Of a stretch of DNA of 64,000 nt, positions 9,947 to 22,161 are shown piece by piece (position 1 is the stretch's first letter; each line of letters opens with the position of its first letter). The notes beneath the pieces are model-generated. The model ran no database searches and had not been told where the DNA came from. It worked only from the letters and a program-made list of their open reading frames with translations. Made by a program: the position numbers and the translations under genes. Origin of the DNA: Pycnopodia helianthoides (taxonomy: Eukaryota; Echinodermata; Asteroidea; Forcipulatida; Asteriidae); the NCBI GenBank assembly GCA_032158295.1, contig CM063245.1:1674001-1738000 (forward strand). The letters run 5' to 3'.

Positions 9947-12235
9947 GTGAGTAACTCAGATTGAATTTATGTGGTCGGTGTCATAAGGTCTTGTCTATAA
10001 GTTAATTATCGTGAATTAATAGTAACACACATTCCTGAACACCTGTACATGTGCGGTGACAACACTGTAACATTCCTTTCACAATTTTTAAATAAACAAC
10101 ATGAGCTCTGACTTTTTATGATTTAAAAGCTAAACTGCAATAAACAAGGCATGCTGTCGGTCGGTCAAATAAAATACGTGGGTGGATTGACCGCAACCTA
10201 AGGTGTACTATTTCAAAAAGTTGATCAAATATGATATCTTTGCTGTTTATACGGTGGACCGCAGCAACGCTGAGTCTTGGAGTTGATAATTGTAAAATTG
10301 TTGGGGGAAATTTTGAACTTAAACTAATCCAGACGTGTAAACCTTGATTGCCTAGAGCTTGCAATGGGGGAGATACAACAAAGATGATACATGCTGCATT
10401 GTTAAATGAAAACCAACTTTGAATCTTTGTGTTATTTCCCCCCCCCCCCCCTTGGCTTTTCAGAACCGTAAAGTGGGAAAATGAAAACTGGTTATTCTTG
10501 TGGCTGTGGTATTAACATAAAAACTAATGCAAGGGGTTACTTTCATTATCGCTACTTAGTACCATCAAAGTTGCGGTCATTCAGAGGTTGCGCCAAGTTC
10601 ACAATGGGTTTTCACCGATTCACAAAACATTACACTTACAGTTTTATCTCTTTTGTGGACATGGTCGGGTACATTTTACAGTTTACTCAATCTTCCATTA
10701 CGCTAGAGCTGTTTAATTGTACACGGCGAACTTTTCAACTTTTGAACTCTTTGCAATGGTATCGAAGCGGATCGTAATGTGCATTGTTTATGGCAATTTT
10801 TAGCTGTATGACAAAATCCACCGACATGTCGCAATTGTGTTAGGTTTTGAGAGCTCACTTTGTTCTGTCGAGTTCTGTTCTGTGTCATTGAGTGTACCTA
10901 TCATGCCTGCTTTGGCGGCATTTCCAAGGTACATTTTAACGGGAATGTTCTTTGTACATTGTTCAAATTGGAAACAGACTATCCAGTTGCTTTTTTTTTT
11001 TTTTTTTTATTGTTTATTATAGAATTGTACTACAGTAGAGGGAACAGTTAAGGTGCCGTTTTTGAGCCAATAGAGTAATGCTCTTTGTTTTACTATTGGA
11101 ATTGTGTTCAACATTTTCAAAATAGTCCCCCAGAATAGATGTTTTCAATTTGCATACAATATTACTTTAATATGTGGAATACTGCAAAATATTTATGTTA
11201 AAAAAAATTAAAGGACATATGAGGTTCTGGATTCCTCTGTTGAATTATAATTTCAGAAAGTGCAGAATTATGGAATCTTGCCATGGCCTGACTCTTAAGC
11301 AGCACCGAACATGCACGCATTATTTTCTGACATGTATTGATTGTCGAGAGCGTGATCCACTACCCATTGATCAAAGTTTCCCTCCAACAGTCATTTCGAT
11401 TTCTCTCCCCCCCCCCGTACCCCAGTTGCACCCTCTGACTCCCAGCAACAATGCAGACAAAACTGCTGCAGTCTTTCTATCATTAGACTGTCACCAACCC
11501 CTATCAAATGCGTCTCGATGACTTAACAACCAAGAAGAAAAAAATAATATGAAAGGCGGCGTCTTTTACAAGCCTGTGAGAGTCTCTTTTCTTTAACAAG
11601 TCATATCCTCAAGGTTTCCTATCCGTCACACCGCTGGCGCATAGAAAACATGAAGAATGGCCAGAGACCGCCTTCGTCACGGACAGACAAAAGAAATTGA
11701 AAAGGGTTTTTCATGATTTAAACTGACGGGTTTGCCATAATCGAAGACAAAAAATGTCAAGCCATTTTGATGCTTTTATTTTTTGGTTTCATGCATGAAG
11801 GCCTTTATAGCAACTCAACAATGCCTCATGAACTTAGCGACACCATCGCTTGGCGAACTTTAAAAAAAAAAAGTACAGAGTTTATTTGCAGAGCACTGTA
11901 TGATTTTGTTAAATACATAAAACATACTTTCATATAGATATGATTGAACTCCAACTAGAATTTTAATCAGACAATGTTTCTCCAAAGTTTATTATTTTTG
12001 TGGATTAATCACAGAAGAAGCAAAAATTCGTGAAATTATTTACCTCCCACACACGTGTTCAGCTTTTTTTCCGAAAAAATAAGATCTCAGCTCATGGAGG
12101 CGCAGTGAGGCCATAAACTGAAAAAACACCACTTTGTTTGCTCTGCACGCTTACCACAATAGCTTAAAACTTTTAATTAAACACACACTACTGCAATTGA
12201 GAGTTAACAAGTTACTTTTGTTTGTCTTTCTTCAG
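9947..12235 (+). other. soxE: SoxE intron 1 (2,289 bp)
   Basis: Donor GTGAGTAA, acceptor TTTGTCTTTCTTCAG, phase 2 (the lysine codon AA|A is split). No family A, B or C copy lies inside, unlike the flanks. It contains C-run and T-run homopolymers (10437-10452, 10991-11008). An ATG frame of 98 codons at 10481-10777 is judged spurious. Confidence 0.9.
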
Positions 12236-13274
12236 ACTGTTGTCAGAGCCAGAGAAGCAGCCCTTCATCGAGGAGGCAGAACGTCTTCGCCAGCAACACA
12301 AGAAAGACCATCCCGACTACAAGTACCAGCCAAGACGACGCAACAAGAGCAACAACAAACCCAGCAAGGGCCCTCTGAGTTCCGACTCCACGGTGTGTAA
12401 GGGGTCTCGCTCCCCGGGCGACACCGGCAGTGAGGACGGCGGCAAGAGGTACGCCGTCCACGCCACACCCCAGCAGAACGGTCCCCCGACGCCGCCCACC
12501 ACGCCCAAGAATGACGCGGACTGTCTGGCCGGGCAGCCGCCGCAGAAGCGCATGAAGTACATCCAGCTTCTGAAGGGCGACCGCCAGCAGCAGCAGCTAC
12601 CGATGGACCTGGCGGGGGTGGACGTTCGAGATCTCAGCAGCGACATGATGGCCAACATGGACGGCCTGATCAACGAGGACCTCGATCACTACCTGGTGGC
12701 GAGCTCCGCCCAAAGCCCACAGGCCCAACAAACCGCCAACTGCAGCACGTACGCCATGATGAACAGTTGCCAGAATCTAACGCGGTCAGAGCAGTGGGTG
12801 AACCGGCAGGGCATACCCCCAATACCCGTCGCTGTCTCGGTCTCCAACACGATGAAGCTGGAGGAGGAGATCTTGTCTCCCGAGCAGCACTTCTCAACGT
12901 CACCTACCTCAAACCAAGTACAGCCTTACGACTTCAGTATGCAGCCTCACTATGCCGAGTACCCCTCGCCCACCGGTCAGACATACGACTACCCTCAGCA
13001 GCCTCAACCAGCCCAGATCGGCTACTATGCAAACAACCCCAACAGTCCCTCAGCAACCACGATGCCCTCCTCCTACCAGTTCCCGCAACAGCAGCCTTCA
13101 CCAAACCAAACATACCTGTCTGTTGAGGGACGCAACCCATCCTCCCGGAGGCTCGCACGTGGAACACCTACCCGAATCAAGCCAGGTCTTGGGAAGACCA
13201 TTCCACAGACAAATCCTGTAAAAGAAGCCCCATCAACTAACTTTGCGTGTCTGATGGAGTTCCCCCATCAATGA
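12236..13274 (+). CDS. soxE: SoxE transcription factor, exon 2 (rest of HMG box, K2-like region, C-terminus)
   Basis: Continues the HMG box ([20 protein letters not shown] … [17 protein letters not shown]), which carries the nuclear-localisation-type basic tail and strong SoxE identity. Then follow a Ser/Gly linker, [11 protein letters not shown] (as in Sox9), a K2-like segment [26 protein letters not shown] at about residues 249-274, and a P/Q/S/Y-rich tail expected to be transactivating. With the exon 1 correction the protein is about 467 residues, normal for SoxE. Vertebrate SoxE genes have a second intron in this part; here the frame is continuous. The last 45 or so residues ([16 protein letters not shown]…) are basic and do not resemble a SoxE end. 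The next frame from about 13146 reads [15 protein letters not shown] and stops at 13238-13240. A second missing base is therefore possible. Confidence 0.95.
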
Positions 13275-13290
13275 ACTTTGCGTAGCCTGT
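13230..13290 (+). repeat. Short tandem duplication across the SoxE stop codon
   Basis: CCATCAACTAACTTTGCGT (13230-13248) recurs as CCATCAATGAACTTTGCGT (13265-13283), 35 bp apart. The two candidate stop codons fall in different copies: TAA at 13238 in the alternative frame and TGA at 13272 in the annotated one. Confidence 0.8.
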
Positions 13291-14410
13291 CTTTGAGAAC
13301 ACTCTAGATGAACTCTCTGTTTGGGTTTAGAAGTTATTACTGAACACGCTGTGCGTGTCCTGTTTAAAACCATAAAAAGTCGGTGTTCTGATTGTGGAGG
13401 AAAGAATGTCCTGTGTAAAGTTGCCTTGTAAATAGAGTTTCATATTTTATTAAGTTATGTGGGCTGAGTAATTTTATGAGTTTAAGGGTGAATGGGTATA
13501 CATGGTTCAACAGGTGCATCAGCAATTGGGTGGCAGCATTGGGTGTTGTTTTTCTATTACAAATTCAGGCCAAAAAAGTGACAAGAATCTATGCAACTTT
13601 TTTTTATTTTTTATAAACAAACACAACTGGGGATTTAAACTGCAATTCAAAAGACCTGTATGATAACCGAGTTGATCTTTGTCAGATTTCACGCGTACTG
13701 TAATAATGAAAATTGAAATTGCCATAACAAAAAAGGTACCAGGCTATTTCAAATTTTCAAGCATGGGTTTGAATATCATTCCACTTGCTATTTAATGTTT
13801 GTTTGTGAAAGTCTGGTACCACTGTCAAACTCAGATACTGTTGTTGATCTCGTTCAAAGCAAAGGTACTCTGACCAGACCCATTCTCGTTATAAGTTTCT
13901 GTTATTTAAATAATATGAGCACTTTAGAGAACTGTATGTTTCAATCCATATTGAATGGCTTTGACAAAAATATTGTCTTCCATAATATTGTCACCGATAG
14001 TCATTGTCATCACAGCCAAATGTCAATTTTTCTAAACGCAGTGCTCTGTGCTCTGCAACAGTGTTTCTTTTAAATTTTAACTTTCAATAAGTATTCACTT
14101 TTTATACTAAAATATTTTATTAAATAGATTGGGATGGTTGATGTTACGCAGATCACTTTGGTCCAATGATTCAAAAAAACCTCCACGCATGTAAAAAGTA
14201 AACCTTTTTTACCATTCTTGTAAAAAGAGAAACATTATTTTGAAACGAACCGATTTTTGGTACATTTGCTAAATTGTTTTTTGTTTTTGTAAATGTAAAT
14301 AGCTTGAGATTTATTATTATTATAATAATAATGTTCACCTATTGTGATTAGCATAATTAAAAGTATACAATACAAGTTTTAATTTGAAGTAAAAACTTAA
14401 AGATAATCGG

Positions 14411-14585
14411 GGTCCACTTTATAAAAATCGAGAAGCAGCAAGGCAGAATTTGCTAAGCAAAGTTGCAGCAAACAACCAGTCGTGACTTAATACTTCACGC
14501 CACATTTTTTGGTTGGTAACCCGTATAGGGGAAGCTAAACTGCTTAGCAAGATTCTGTGCTTAGCGACTCTATGGAATTGACCCC
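14411..14585. mobile_element. Degenerate family C-related element
   Basis: Inverted ends GGGGTCCACTTTATA and TATGGAATTGACCCC with TGCTAAGCA/TGCTTAGC internal motifs typical of family C, but well diverged. Confidence 0.45.
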
Positions 14586-14650
14586 ACTATTTCTGTATGG
14601 CTGACCAGTTTCAGTTTGGTTCTTAAGTTTGCGAACCAGTTCTTCACTGG

Positions 14651-14656
14651 AATAAA
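14651..14656 (+). terminator. Possible SoxE polyadenylation signal (proximal)
   Basis: The first AATAAA downstream of the stop codon, about 1.38 kb after it. A second candidate is AATAAAATAAATA at about 16398-16410. Choice between them needs transcript data. Confidence 0.35.
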
Positions 14657-14910
14657 TGTTATGGTGAACAAATGGAAGCAAATGTTATTTGAATGCATCC
14701 GAAATTCTTACTAAAACTTTATCACAATTACTGCTTAATGTTCTATGCAAATTTGTATACAGTTTTTAAGGTAGTGCACAGAGAGCATTTTGCGCAGCTG
14801 CCTTTCATGACCTCTCTAGCCCTGAAACAACATAATTTTCCTGCTCTGTCCCTTGGTTCTCCAGTAAGACATCGACAATTCAAAGACATACTCGTCACCA
14901 TCGTAGCAGT

Positions 14911-15222
14911 CCCTTTTCGAGCCTCAAACTCGTCCCTTTAGGGTCGACTGTAGTTAAACTGCCTAGTCGAGCCTCAAACTCGTCCCTTTGGGGTCGACTG
15001 TGTTAACACCATATAGTTATATATAAGAACTATGGGTAACACTGCCTTTTCGAGCCTCAAAGTCGTCCCTTTGGGGTCGACTGTAAAAACTGCCTTTTTG
15101 AGCCTCAAATTCGTCCCTTTAGGGCCGACTGTAGTTAAACTGCCTTTTTGAGCCTCAAACTCGTCCCTTTAGGGTCGACTGTAGTTTCTTTTCGAGCCGC
15201 AAACTCGTCCCTTTTAGGGTCC
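14911..15222 (+). repeat. About 50-bp tandem array (TCGAGCCTCAAACTCGTCCC units)
   Basis: Six units beginning near 14914, 14964, 15046, 15092, 15144 and 15189. Each contains CGAGCCTCAAACTCGTCCCT then TTAGGGTCGACTGTAGTTAA. One spacer is expanded and holds a small hairpin (CCATATAGTT … AACTATGG at 15009-15031). A decayed unit (GTCGAACTCGTCCCCGAGG) follows at 15317. Confidence 0.9.
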
Positions 15223-18200
15223 ACAATAATTCCTTCTACATCTCCACACGATCCATAATTCATGTGCAACCCGTAAGTGACAAATAATTCATCAGATCAA
15301 AGGGAAACAAAACTCGTGTCGAACTCGTCCCCGAGGAGGAATAACCCATCTTTTCACACCCCGTGTTTGAAATATTTTTTGTTTTGTTATTCGACGATTT
15401 TCAACAAAACTGGCTCCACTTCTGATCCCGGGACCACACAGGCTCAGGAGTGGTGGGGGTCGGATGTGTTACAAGTACCCATAATACTTTACACTAAACA
15501 TGTGGCCCAGACCACTTAGCATCATAAATATCGGCCAGAGCTCTTCGTCTTTAGCCGAGGAAATGCAATTTACCCACCACAGCCATAAAAAATTAAGTTG
15601 AACAAAGCCAAGCCGGGTTGTTTTTATAAGAAAATTTAAAGAACTGGTTTTGGGGAGAAGTGTCTCTGCAAAAAGCCACAAGGGAAACATACCATGTTTT
15701 AATGGCGAAGGGTTTGGGGCGCTGTGAGCCGGTCAAGGCAGTTTGACTTCCTTCCGAGAGTCAGCCTCAATCATTGGAAAATATATCAAACGGTGTTTAC
15801 TGAACATTTTTGTTTTGCTGGATGAGCAGAGACAGAAGTTGCTTTAAAATGGAGGAAAACAGTTTCCTGCATAGTTTGACCACAAGGTTGGGTCAGATAC
15901 TGTCCATAACTTAAAGATGTTATCGTTAATACAGACTCACCAAACAACTTTTTGTAATCTACTGGCCTTGTTTTGGATGGGGTGCATATAATCATGTACA
16001 CAGTAGAGCTAGCTTCGGTTCTGTATGACGTATCTAGAGGTGACTCAATGCGTTTTTGTCCAATCTCTTAGCAAACTGCCTCAGACATTACAACCCATAT
16101 ATACTGTAACCCCCAAATATATATTTTGTCTTTTAACAGACACACAACAGAACAAGGTTTGGTCAATCAAAAATGTGCCTTGCAGCTCGTGAACTTGTTA
16201 ACTAAAAGTTTTGTTTGATAAACGTTACTTGCTAGTATGGTTCCACCTTTCCGTTTTTTAAAGTACATTTTGTAGGTAACTGTAAATTAATTAATGAATT
16301 TTTACTTTTTTATTTAACATTCCTGTTTTATTTAAAAAGACGTCTGTATTTAAGTTTCAGTGTGGGCACAGAGTGTCTGATTATTTTTGTTCGAACAATA
16401 AAATAAATATTGCAAATGTGATTCTTGTTTGTTTTGGTTCATTCTTGATTTTGTCATAGTTTGGAAAGCAGCCAGACTAGATAAATTGATCCCGATTGAG
16501 AAAGAAATTTAAGATAAAAAAAAAAAAAGAAATTTAAAGGATCATTTAAGTTCGTGGACCCTGGAAGTGGTTGCCTGTTGGGTGCGGGCGAGGTGGGGGA
16601 GGAGGGGGGGGGGGTAGAAGGACGGGGTCCGTCCAATGGTCCTCTACACTATTGGTGGGGGAACTTACATCTTGGTAAAAGGGGTTGGGAACATTTGAAC
16701 AAGCATAATTATGTATCGGTTTGTTTTAAAATAAGATTTTTTTTTGCTTCTGCGTGACTCGTACTGGCGTGTACTTACTAGTGTATATCGAAAACGTATA
16801 TATGCAAAGAACGTTTATATTTTGATTTGTTCACCTACGAAGTGACGTACCCCTACAAAGTACCTTTGCCCCCCCCCCCCCCCCACTGAGATCTGAAATA
16901 TGCACGAATTAAAGGTTAGATCATAGAGCTATATGGTTAGATACAGAAAAATCACACAGCTCCCCAAAACAACATACTCGAAATTAAGTTTTTGCACACA
17001 CTCAACCCCCCCCCCCCCCGATGTATAGTTACGCCTCTGCACCTAGGGCTGCAAATCAAGTTGTTCTGTGCTAAGCAATTATTGTGTGTTTTCTGCTAAG
17101 CAGCTTTAGAGGCTGAGACTTTGGAAATTGTGATAGTATAGATCGACACTCATGATGACAACATTAGGACGAATTTGCTCGAAGTTTGTTAATCAGCAGC
17201 TTTCTAGCAGAAGTCAAACCGAACAAGACCGTTACAACATAAAGGTAACGGCCAGGTCGGCCTCCTACACAAAGTGACAGAAAAGTACAGAGAATACAGG
17301 TGTTACAGTAGAGGTCAAAAACCCTACACACAAGACAGCCAGGCTAGACCTATAAAAACTCCACAAAAGACTAATTTTCTTGGAAATCTTTATTTTGTAA
17401 AACCTGTCAAAAGCCTCGATCCTATTTAATATGATTTCCCACACAAAAAAAATAACACCTGAAAATTCGGCGCGTTTAAAAAAGCACAATCTGGTCATCG
17501 GTGCAGAAGTAAATTGCTCTTTTGCTGCTCACGCGGGGTGAATTAAGTTCCCAGGGTCACTGTGTGGAGTTAAACTTCAGATTGTCTCTGTGATCATTTA
17601 AATAGGAGAAGTAATGCTTTTGTGTTGGGTGGGGTGGGGGTGAGTGCAACGGCTATGGTTGTGTGTACTTGATCTCCGTGGCAGAGAGTCATTCTATTGG
17701 AATGTAGTGACAAATGATAGGCATGTTCAGCAAATGGTTTTGTGGTTTTGTCGAGTTTCCATGTTGCTCGGTTACACGCACACAAATAATACCCTGTGCA
17801 GCTTGATCACCACGATGAGCCAGGGAGGGCCAGCGCAATTAAAGTTACATTTTTTTTTTCTTCAGTCGCTGGCCAGTGGGAATTCCCCGATTACCTCACC
17901 TGGTTTTTGTCATGTAAATTTTGTATAGTGGGACTCGAGAGTGCATTGTGCTGCCCCAAAAAGTTAGACATTGTCCACACGGCGAGGTGGGGACCGTGTT
18001 TGTTGTTAAATTCACACAGCGCAAAAAAGGCATTAGGTCGTTGAAGTCCTCGGTAAATACTTGGTCATACACTCACACGGCCTGCCTTTCCCGAATCCAA
18101 GCACTGTTTCTAGCACACACTTTTGGCAAGCTGCTATCAACTCAATTGTGTTCCTTGTTATCGTGTGCTGTTACAGGACAACTACTCCACCAAATTCTTA

Positions 18201-19380
18201 TTACAATATGCCAAATCAAAACAAGCACAACATGAATTTCTTCTAAAATCCATGACAAAAACACGAGCACCCATGCACTTTTTTCCTCAACAACCGTGAC
18301 AACCTTCTTATGAAGTGTTTCTTGAAAATAGTAGAGCATTGGAATGAATGAACCAAAGACGGCGGTACCCCTTTAAATCCTTTCGAAATAAAATTGGAGC
18401 ATTAATCTGGAGTTATTCTCAACCCCAAAACCACACTACACTTCACATGAGTTTGTGACCATGCATGCGATTCCAGGATGAATCAGAGCTGGCTGCAGGG
18501 GGAGCGAACAGCCGAGTGGCCTCCAGAACCACTGGAGAAGAAAGAAAAAAAGAAGATTGGAAGAAGAACTCCTCGGAATACAAGAAAGGACGGTGGAGTG
18601 GGTCGAGGCATTAGTCAGTCATTTTTCTTTTCAAGATTACAGCTACCAACGTCTCTGTGCCTAAAGGAAACGCAATGATCGATATTTAAGTTTTGTGTTA
18701 GACGTTCGAGTCTGAATCACGATCAGACCGAGTACACATAGTTCAAAGGGATGAACCAGCATAGGTGCGAAGAAGATCACATTTCAATTCTCCACAATTC
18801 TCAAGACTCATTTTTAAACGGTAGAGTGCAAAGAAGGTCTTTTTTGAAATGAGCGCCCGTGCGGTTTGCATGGTTACGTTATCAAACGCTGCTCTCACTT
18901 ACATAATATAGATTCAAATATATAAATTCAACTCAAAACATATTCCTTACAGTTGGTGTCAACTCTTACACCAAGAATTGCATAATGGTCAAGGCAACAA
19001 ATTACAGAAGTCTGTTCATGCGTAGGTCCTATGGTTTTACCAAGACTCATTCAGAACTACGAGATATACATCTGACTGTATCTTTCATTGACAAGCTGGA
19101 AACCGGTAAAACACAATTTTAGTATCCACCTAAACATGTCTGGTGTATCGGGAACCCATGAAATTCACGTTGTTTCATATGAAAAAATAACCCAAAAGGC
19201 CTTACAATATGTATATTAACCGGAACGCTCAAACGAATACTGTGCTTATTTCACTTTTACATACAAGAAAAAACTTGACAAATATTGTTCTTCAAAAGGT
19301 GCAGCCCCTGCAAATACACTGACTCCCAACTAAAATAACGGTCTTGCAAGCAATTTGATGAGTTTTCAATGATCCATCAA
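15223..19380. other. Intergenic or distal 3' DNA, no gene
   Basis: Contains poly-G/C tracts (16602-16613, 16869-16884, 17008-17019), AATAAAATAAATA at 16398, and a small TGCTAAGC-rich patch at 17041-17112 recalling family C. Open frames are short and lack coding signatures. Confidence 0.45.
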
Positions 19381-19399
19381 CAATGATTTAAAAAATATT

Positions 19400-19725
19400 T
19401 AAAAAAAAGTATGCAACTTTGCTCAAAACAAGGCTAAAAGCCACTCTTGGTAAAGGGCTACAAGAAGAAAAATATTAAATATGAAAATTTAAATCAGGGG
19501 AGCTGAATGTATAGGAATTAATATTCTCTTAAAACAATCTAGGGAAACATGCACCAGGCAAGGAGTTCCAAAGAGATGCAGTACGTGGAATAAAGCTGTT
19601 GGAATGGCTCTTTGTTCTACATCCCAGCAAAGCAAGAGTGTATGGGTGAGAAGAAGCAGAAAGTCTGGTGTCATGCTCAAACATCCTGATAGGTCGGACA
19701 CACTGGTGGCACATTTACCATGAAA
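19400..19725 (-). mobile_element. LINE reverse transcriptase C-terminal remnant
   Basis: On the minus strand the frame ending at 19529 contains ASSHPYTLALLGCRTKSHSN then SFIPRTASLWNSLPGACFP. This is the characteristic C-terminal block of CR1/L2-type non-LTR retrotransposons (HPYTL..CRT … SF.PRT..LWN.LP). A stop follows soon after, and a further CSPLPRVAFSLVL-like tail is readable downstream in another frame. The copy is 5'-truncated; no polymerase core is seen. Confidence 0.8.
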
Positions 19726-21850
19726 ATATCTGCAGAAAAGACAGAGGTGGGCTACAGACCTACGGTGGGAAAGAGGTTGTAACGTTGATCCAACCCTTCA
19801 CCAACAAGCTTATACAAATGTCTTTAAAATTCAATCTTGATTTCATTTCTTGGGATCCAACCAGTGTTTTCCCACCACATCAAGGTGGGCCTCTTCACAA
19901 GAACCACTACAAAGGTTTCAAACTGTCCCCGTCAACTGTGTCGGTCTCTTTCGGTCTTTTCAGCCCAGACGTAATCTCCCCTCACCTGTGGAGTCACCAT
20001 TGTCGCCAAACAAAAACGTCTTAATCTACTCCCATAAAAAGGAAACAAAACTTTTCTTTCTACGGTTTGACTCACTTTCCCCACTTTTCTTTACCACGGA
20101 CTGTTATTTTTGTTTCGTCTTTGATTTGGACAGTTCGCTATTCTCCAAAAAGAACAGTAGCCTGAATGGGATAATCTTTTAGTGAGAGAGGCGAAAGGAA
20201 GCGTCCACAATGGACGTCCATCATTCACAGGTGAACGGCCTTCTGCCTTTTATCCTGGAGATAAATCTGTGGTTTTGCTTGCAAGGTTCATCTTGGACGT
20301 CTCTCTGTTTTTTCCCCAGATATTTCTTCTTATGTTGTTTTTTTGTTCTCCTCTTCGTTGGGACTAATGACCGGCAAACCAATGACATCAAAGAGGTTTT
20401 CTACCAGAGCATCACATTGATTCTTTAAACCACACTGCTGGTTTAAAGGCTATCATCTTTTATCGAAGCAAAGGCGGCAGACCCTTCTCTGTCGACTAGC
20501 CCCCCCCCCCCGCCCACCCCAGACAGAAACATTACAAAAGAAAACAAGTGGATCCACATATTAGACTCTTAAAGTTAATTTAAAAGGATAATACAGTAAC
20601 ATTCCAAGCTTGAACAACATTACTTTGCCATAACAACATTCAGGCTGAGCTGCAAACTGGTTTATCAAAAATTGCATTTTTGTTTGAATTCTGTGTCATT
20701 TTGACACATATTCCGGGTCACATTGACCCCCAGACATGGGTCAGGGCAAATTATTCAATTATTTTGTTTAACAAAACACATACATTTGTTATAAAATGTT
20801 TGGGGCATACTCTTCGAAGTCACATTGACTACACTAGATTGTGTCTACGACGCAATGGGGTTTGTTCACATAAGAAAACTATTTATTTTAAAATACATAA
20901 ATGGAGGAATATTTGAACACAGGAATATTTTATGTACATCAGGTCCTACATTGACAGAATGCGAATGACAAAAGAAGAAGAAGGCAACGGCACTATTGCA
21001 ACTGTTGAATACTTTGATGAAACCCAAACAAAAAGGTCACCGTTCCCCAGTTCACCACAATAAAAAAAACTGCATCCAAATCGACTATTGATGACCTATT
21101 CACTTGGACTAAATAGCAATATTTAATGGTCTTTCCACTAGTGCGATTGGAAAGGTGCAAGTTGCAGGTCACCCATTCAACCATGATCATCCAACCCTGT
21201 CCTTTTATCAATGGACAATGATAAGTTCAAAGTGGTGTTTAAAGCTCAGAGAAAGACCTTTTAAGTGAGAGGGTTTGTATGAAGTTAACAATTTCACAAC
21301 AATCACTAAAATGGTTATTGATATTAAATTCAATGCAAAAGTAAACTTTGATAAATTTCAGAATACAGACTTCACGGTTTCTTTTTATGAATATGACGAA
21401 TCTCAACACATGTACACATACCTCAGTAACAAAATACATATTTTTAGACCTGGTCTTTCAAGTCAAGGTTTTTTTGGGGGGTCAATTCTCCATTTTTAAT
21501 AATAAGAGAGAGGCAATTGATACAGTATTTATTCACTATTGCGGAAAACGTATGCACCCCATGATGCACACATCATCTGAGACTTAATGAAACGTCGACT
21601 GGATTGATTCCTAGTCAAGGTTATAGGTACAGAAAGGATTGTTAAGGGGTGATGCATAACAAGCAGCGTGGTATCTATGGGAAGGGGGAGTGCAGAGGGC
21701 GGGGTCTGGAGCCACCACACTCATCAGAACCTCCCCCCACCCGTCTTACAATGAGTGACTCGATACAGCAGCCCCCCCCCCCCAATAACGTGTTTGTCTA
21801 ACCCCAATAATGTTTGGATACGCCAACCTATTAGCAGACTTGGCGTAACC
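19726..21850. other. Intergenic, with a family H fragment
   Basis: A fragment near 20687-20745 (TTCCGGGTCACATTGACCCC, ATGGGTCAGG) resembles family H. C-run at 20501-20512. No gene recognised. Confidence 0.45.
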
Positions 21851-21851
21851 A

Positions 21852-21991
21852 GGGGCCGATTTCACAAAGAGATAAGACTAGTCTTATCTGAAGTTAGGAC
21901 CAGTAACTGGTCTTAACTTAAGACTAGTCCTATTTCTTAGCATTGCCTAGGACTAGTCCTAAGTTAGGAAGAGTTTTGTGAACTCGACCCC
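21852..21991. mobile_element. 140-bp MITE with ACTAGTCYTA palindromes (GGGGCCGATTTCACAAAG ends)
   Basis: Starts GGGGCCGATTTCACAAAGAG and ends TTTTGTGAACTCGACCCC, an imperfect inverted pair. Inside are repeated AGACTAGTCTTA and GGACTAGTCCTA palindromes and alternating TTAGGAC/GTCCTAA motifs. It is non-coding. Confidence 0.75.
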
Positions 21992-22161
21992 AGAACTCAT
22001 AGGGCAGTGAAACTACGTAGAAGACCCTTCGCAACCGAAACATTAACATCGCAATTCCTTCTTTTTTTTGACCTGCGTTGACGTTACTCCATGGACCCCC
22101 TCCATCCCACCGGCCGGATTCACTTCTTCCCCCATCCCCCAACTCCTCACACCCCTGCTTG

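Larger units (their letters stand above)
13275..14675 (+). other. soxE: Probable SoxE 3'UTR
   Basis: AT-rich, non-coding and free of the window's mobile elements. It has two Pumilio-type TGTAAATA motifs (13427-13434 and 14294-14301). The first canonical AATAAA is at 14651-14656. A longer form could end at the AATAAA near 16398. The region at 14411-14585 has ends GGGGTCCACTTTATA and TATGGAATTGACCCC with TGCTTAGC internals, so an old family C-related element may lie inside the UTR. Confidence 0.5.

Noticed and set aside
10481..10777. 98-codon ATG frame inside the SoxE intron
   Set aside because: No domain, directly after a poly-C tract, and codon use unlike the SoxE exons.
12243..13221. Several overlapping frames on both strands of SoxE exon 2
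   Set aside because: Shadows of the GC-rich SoxE coding frame.
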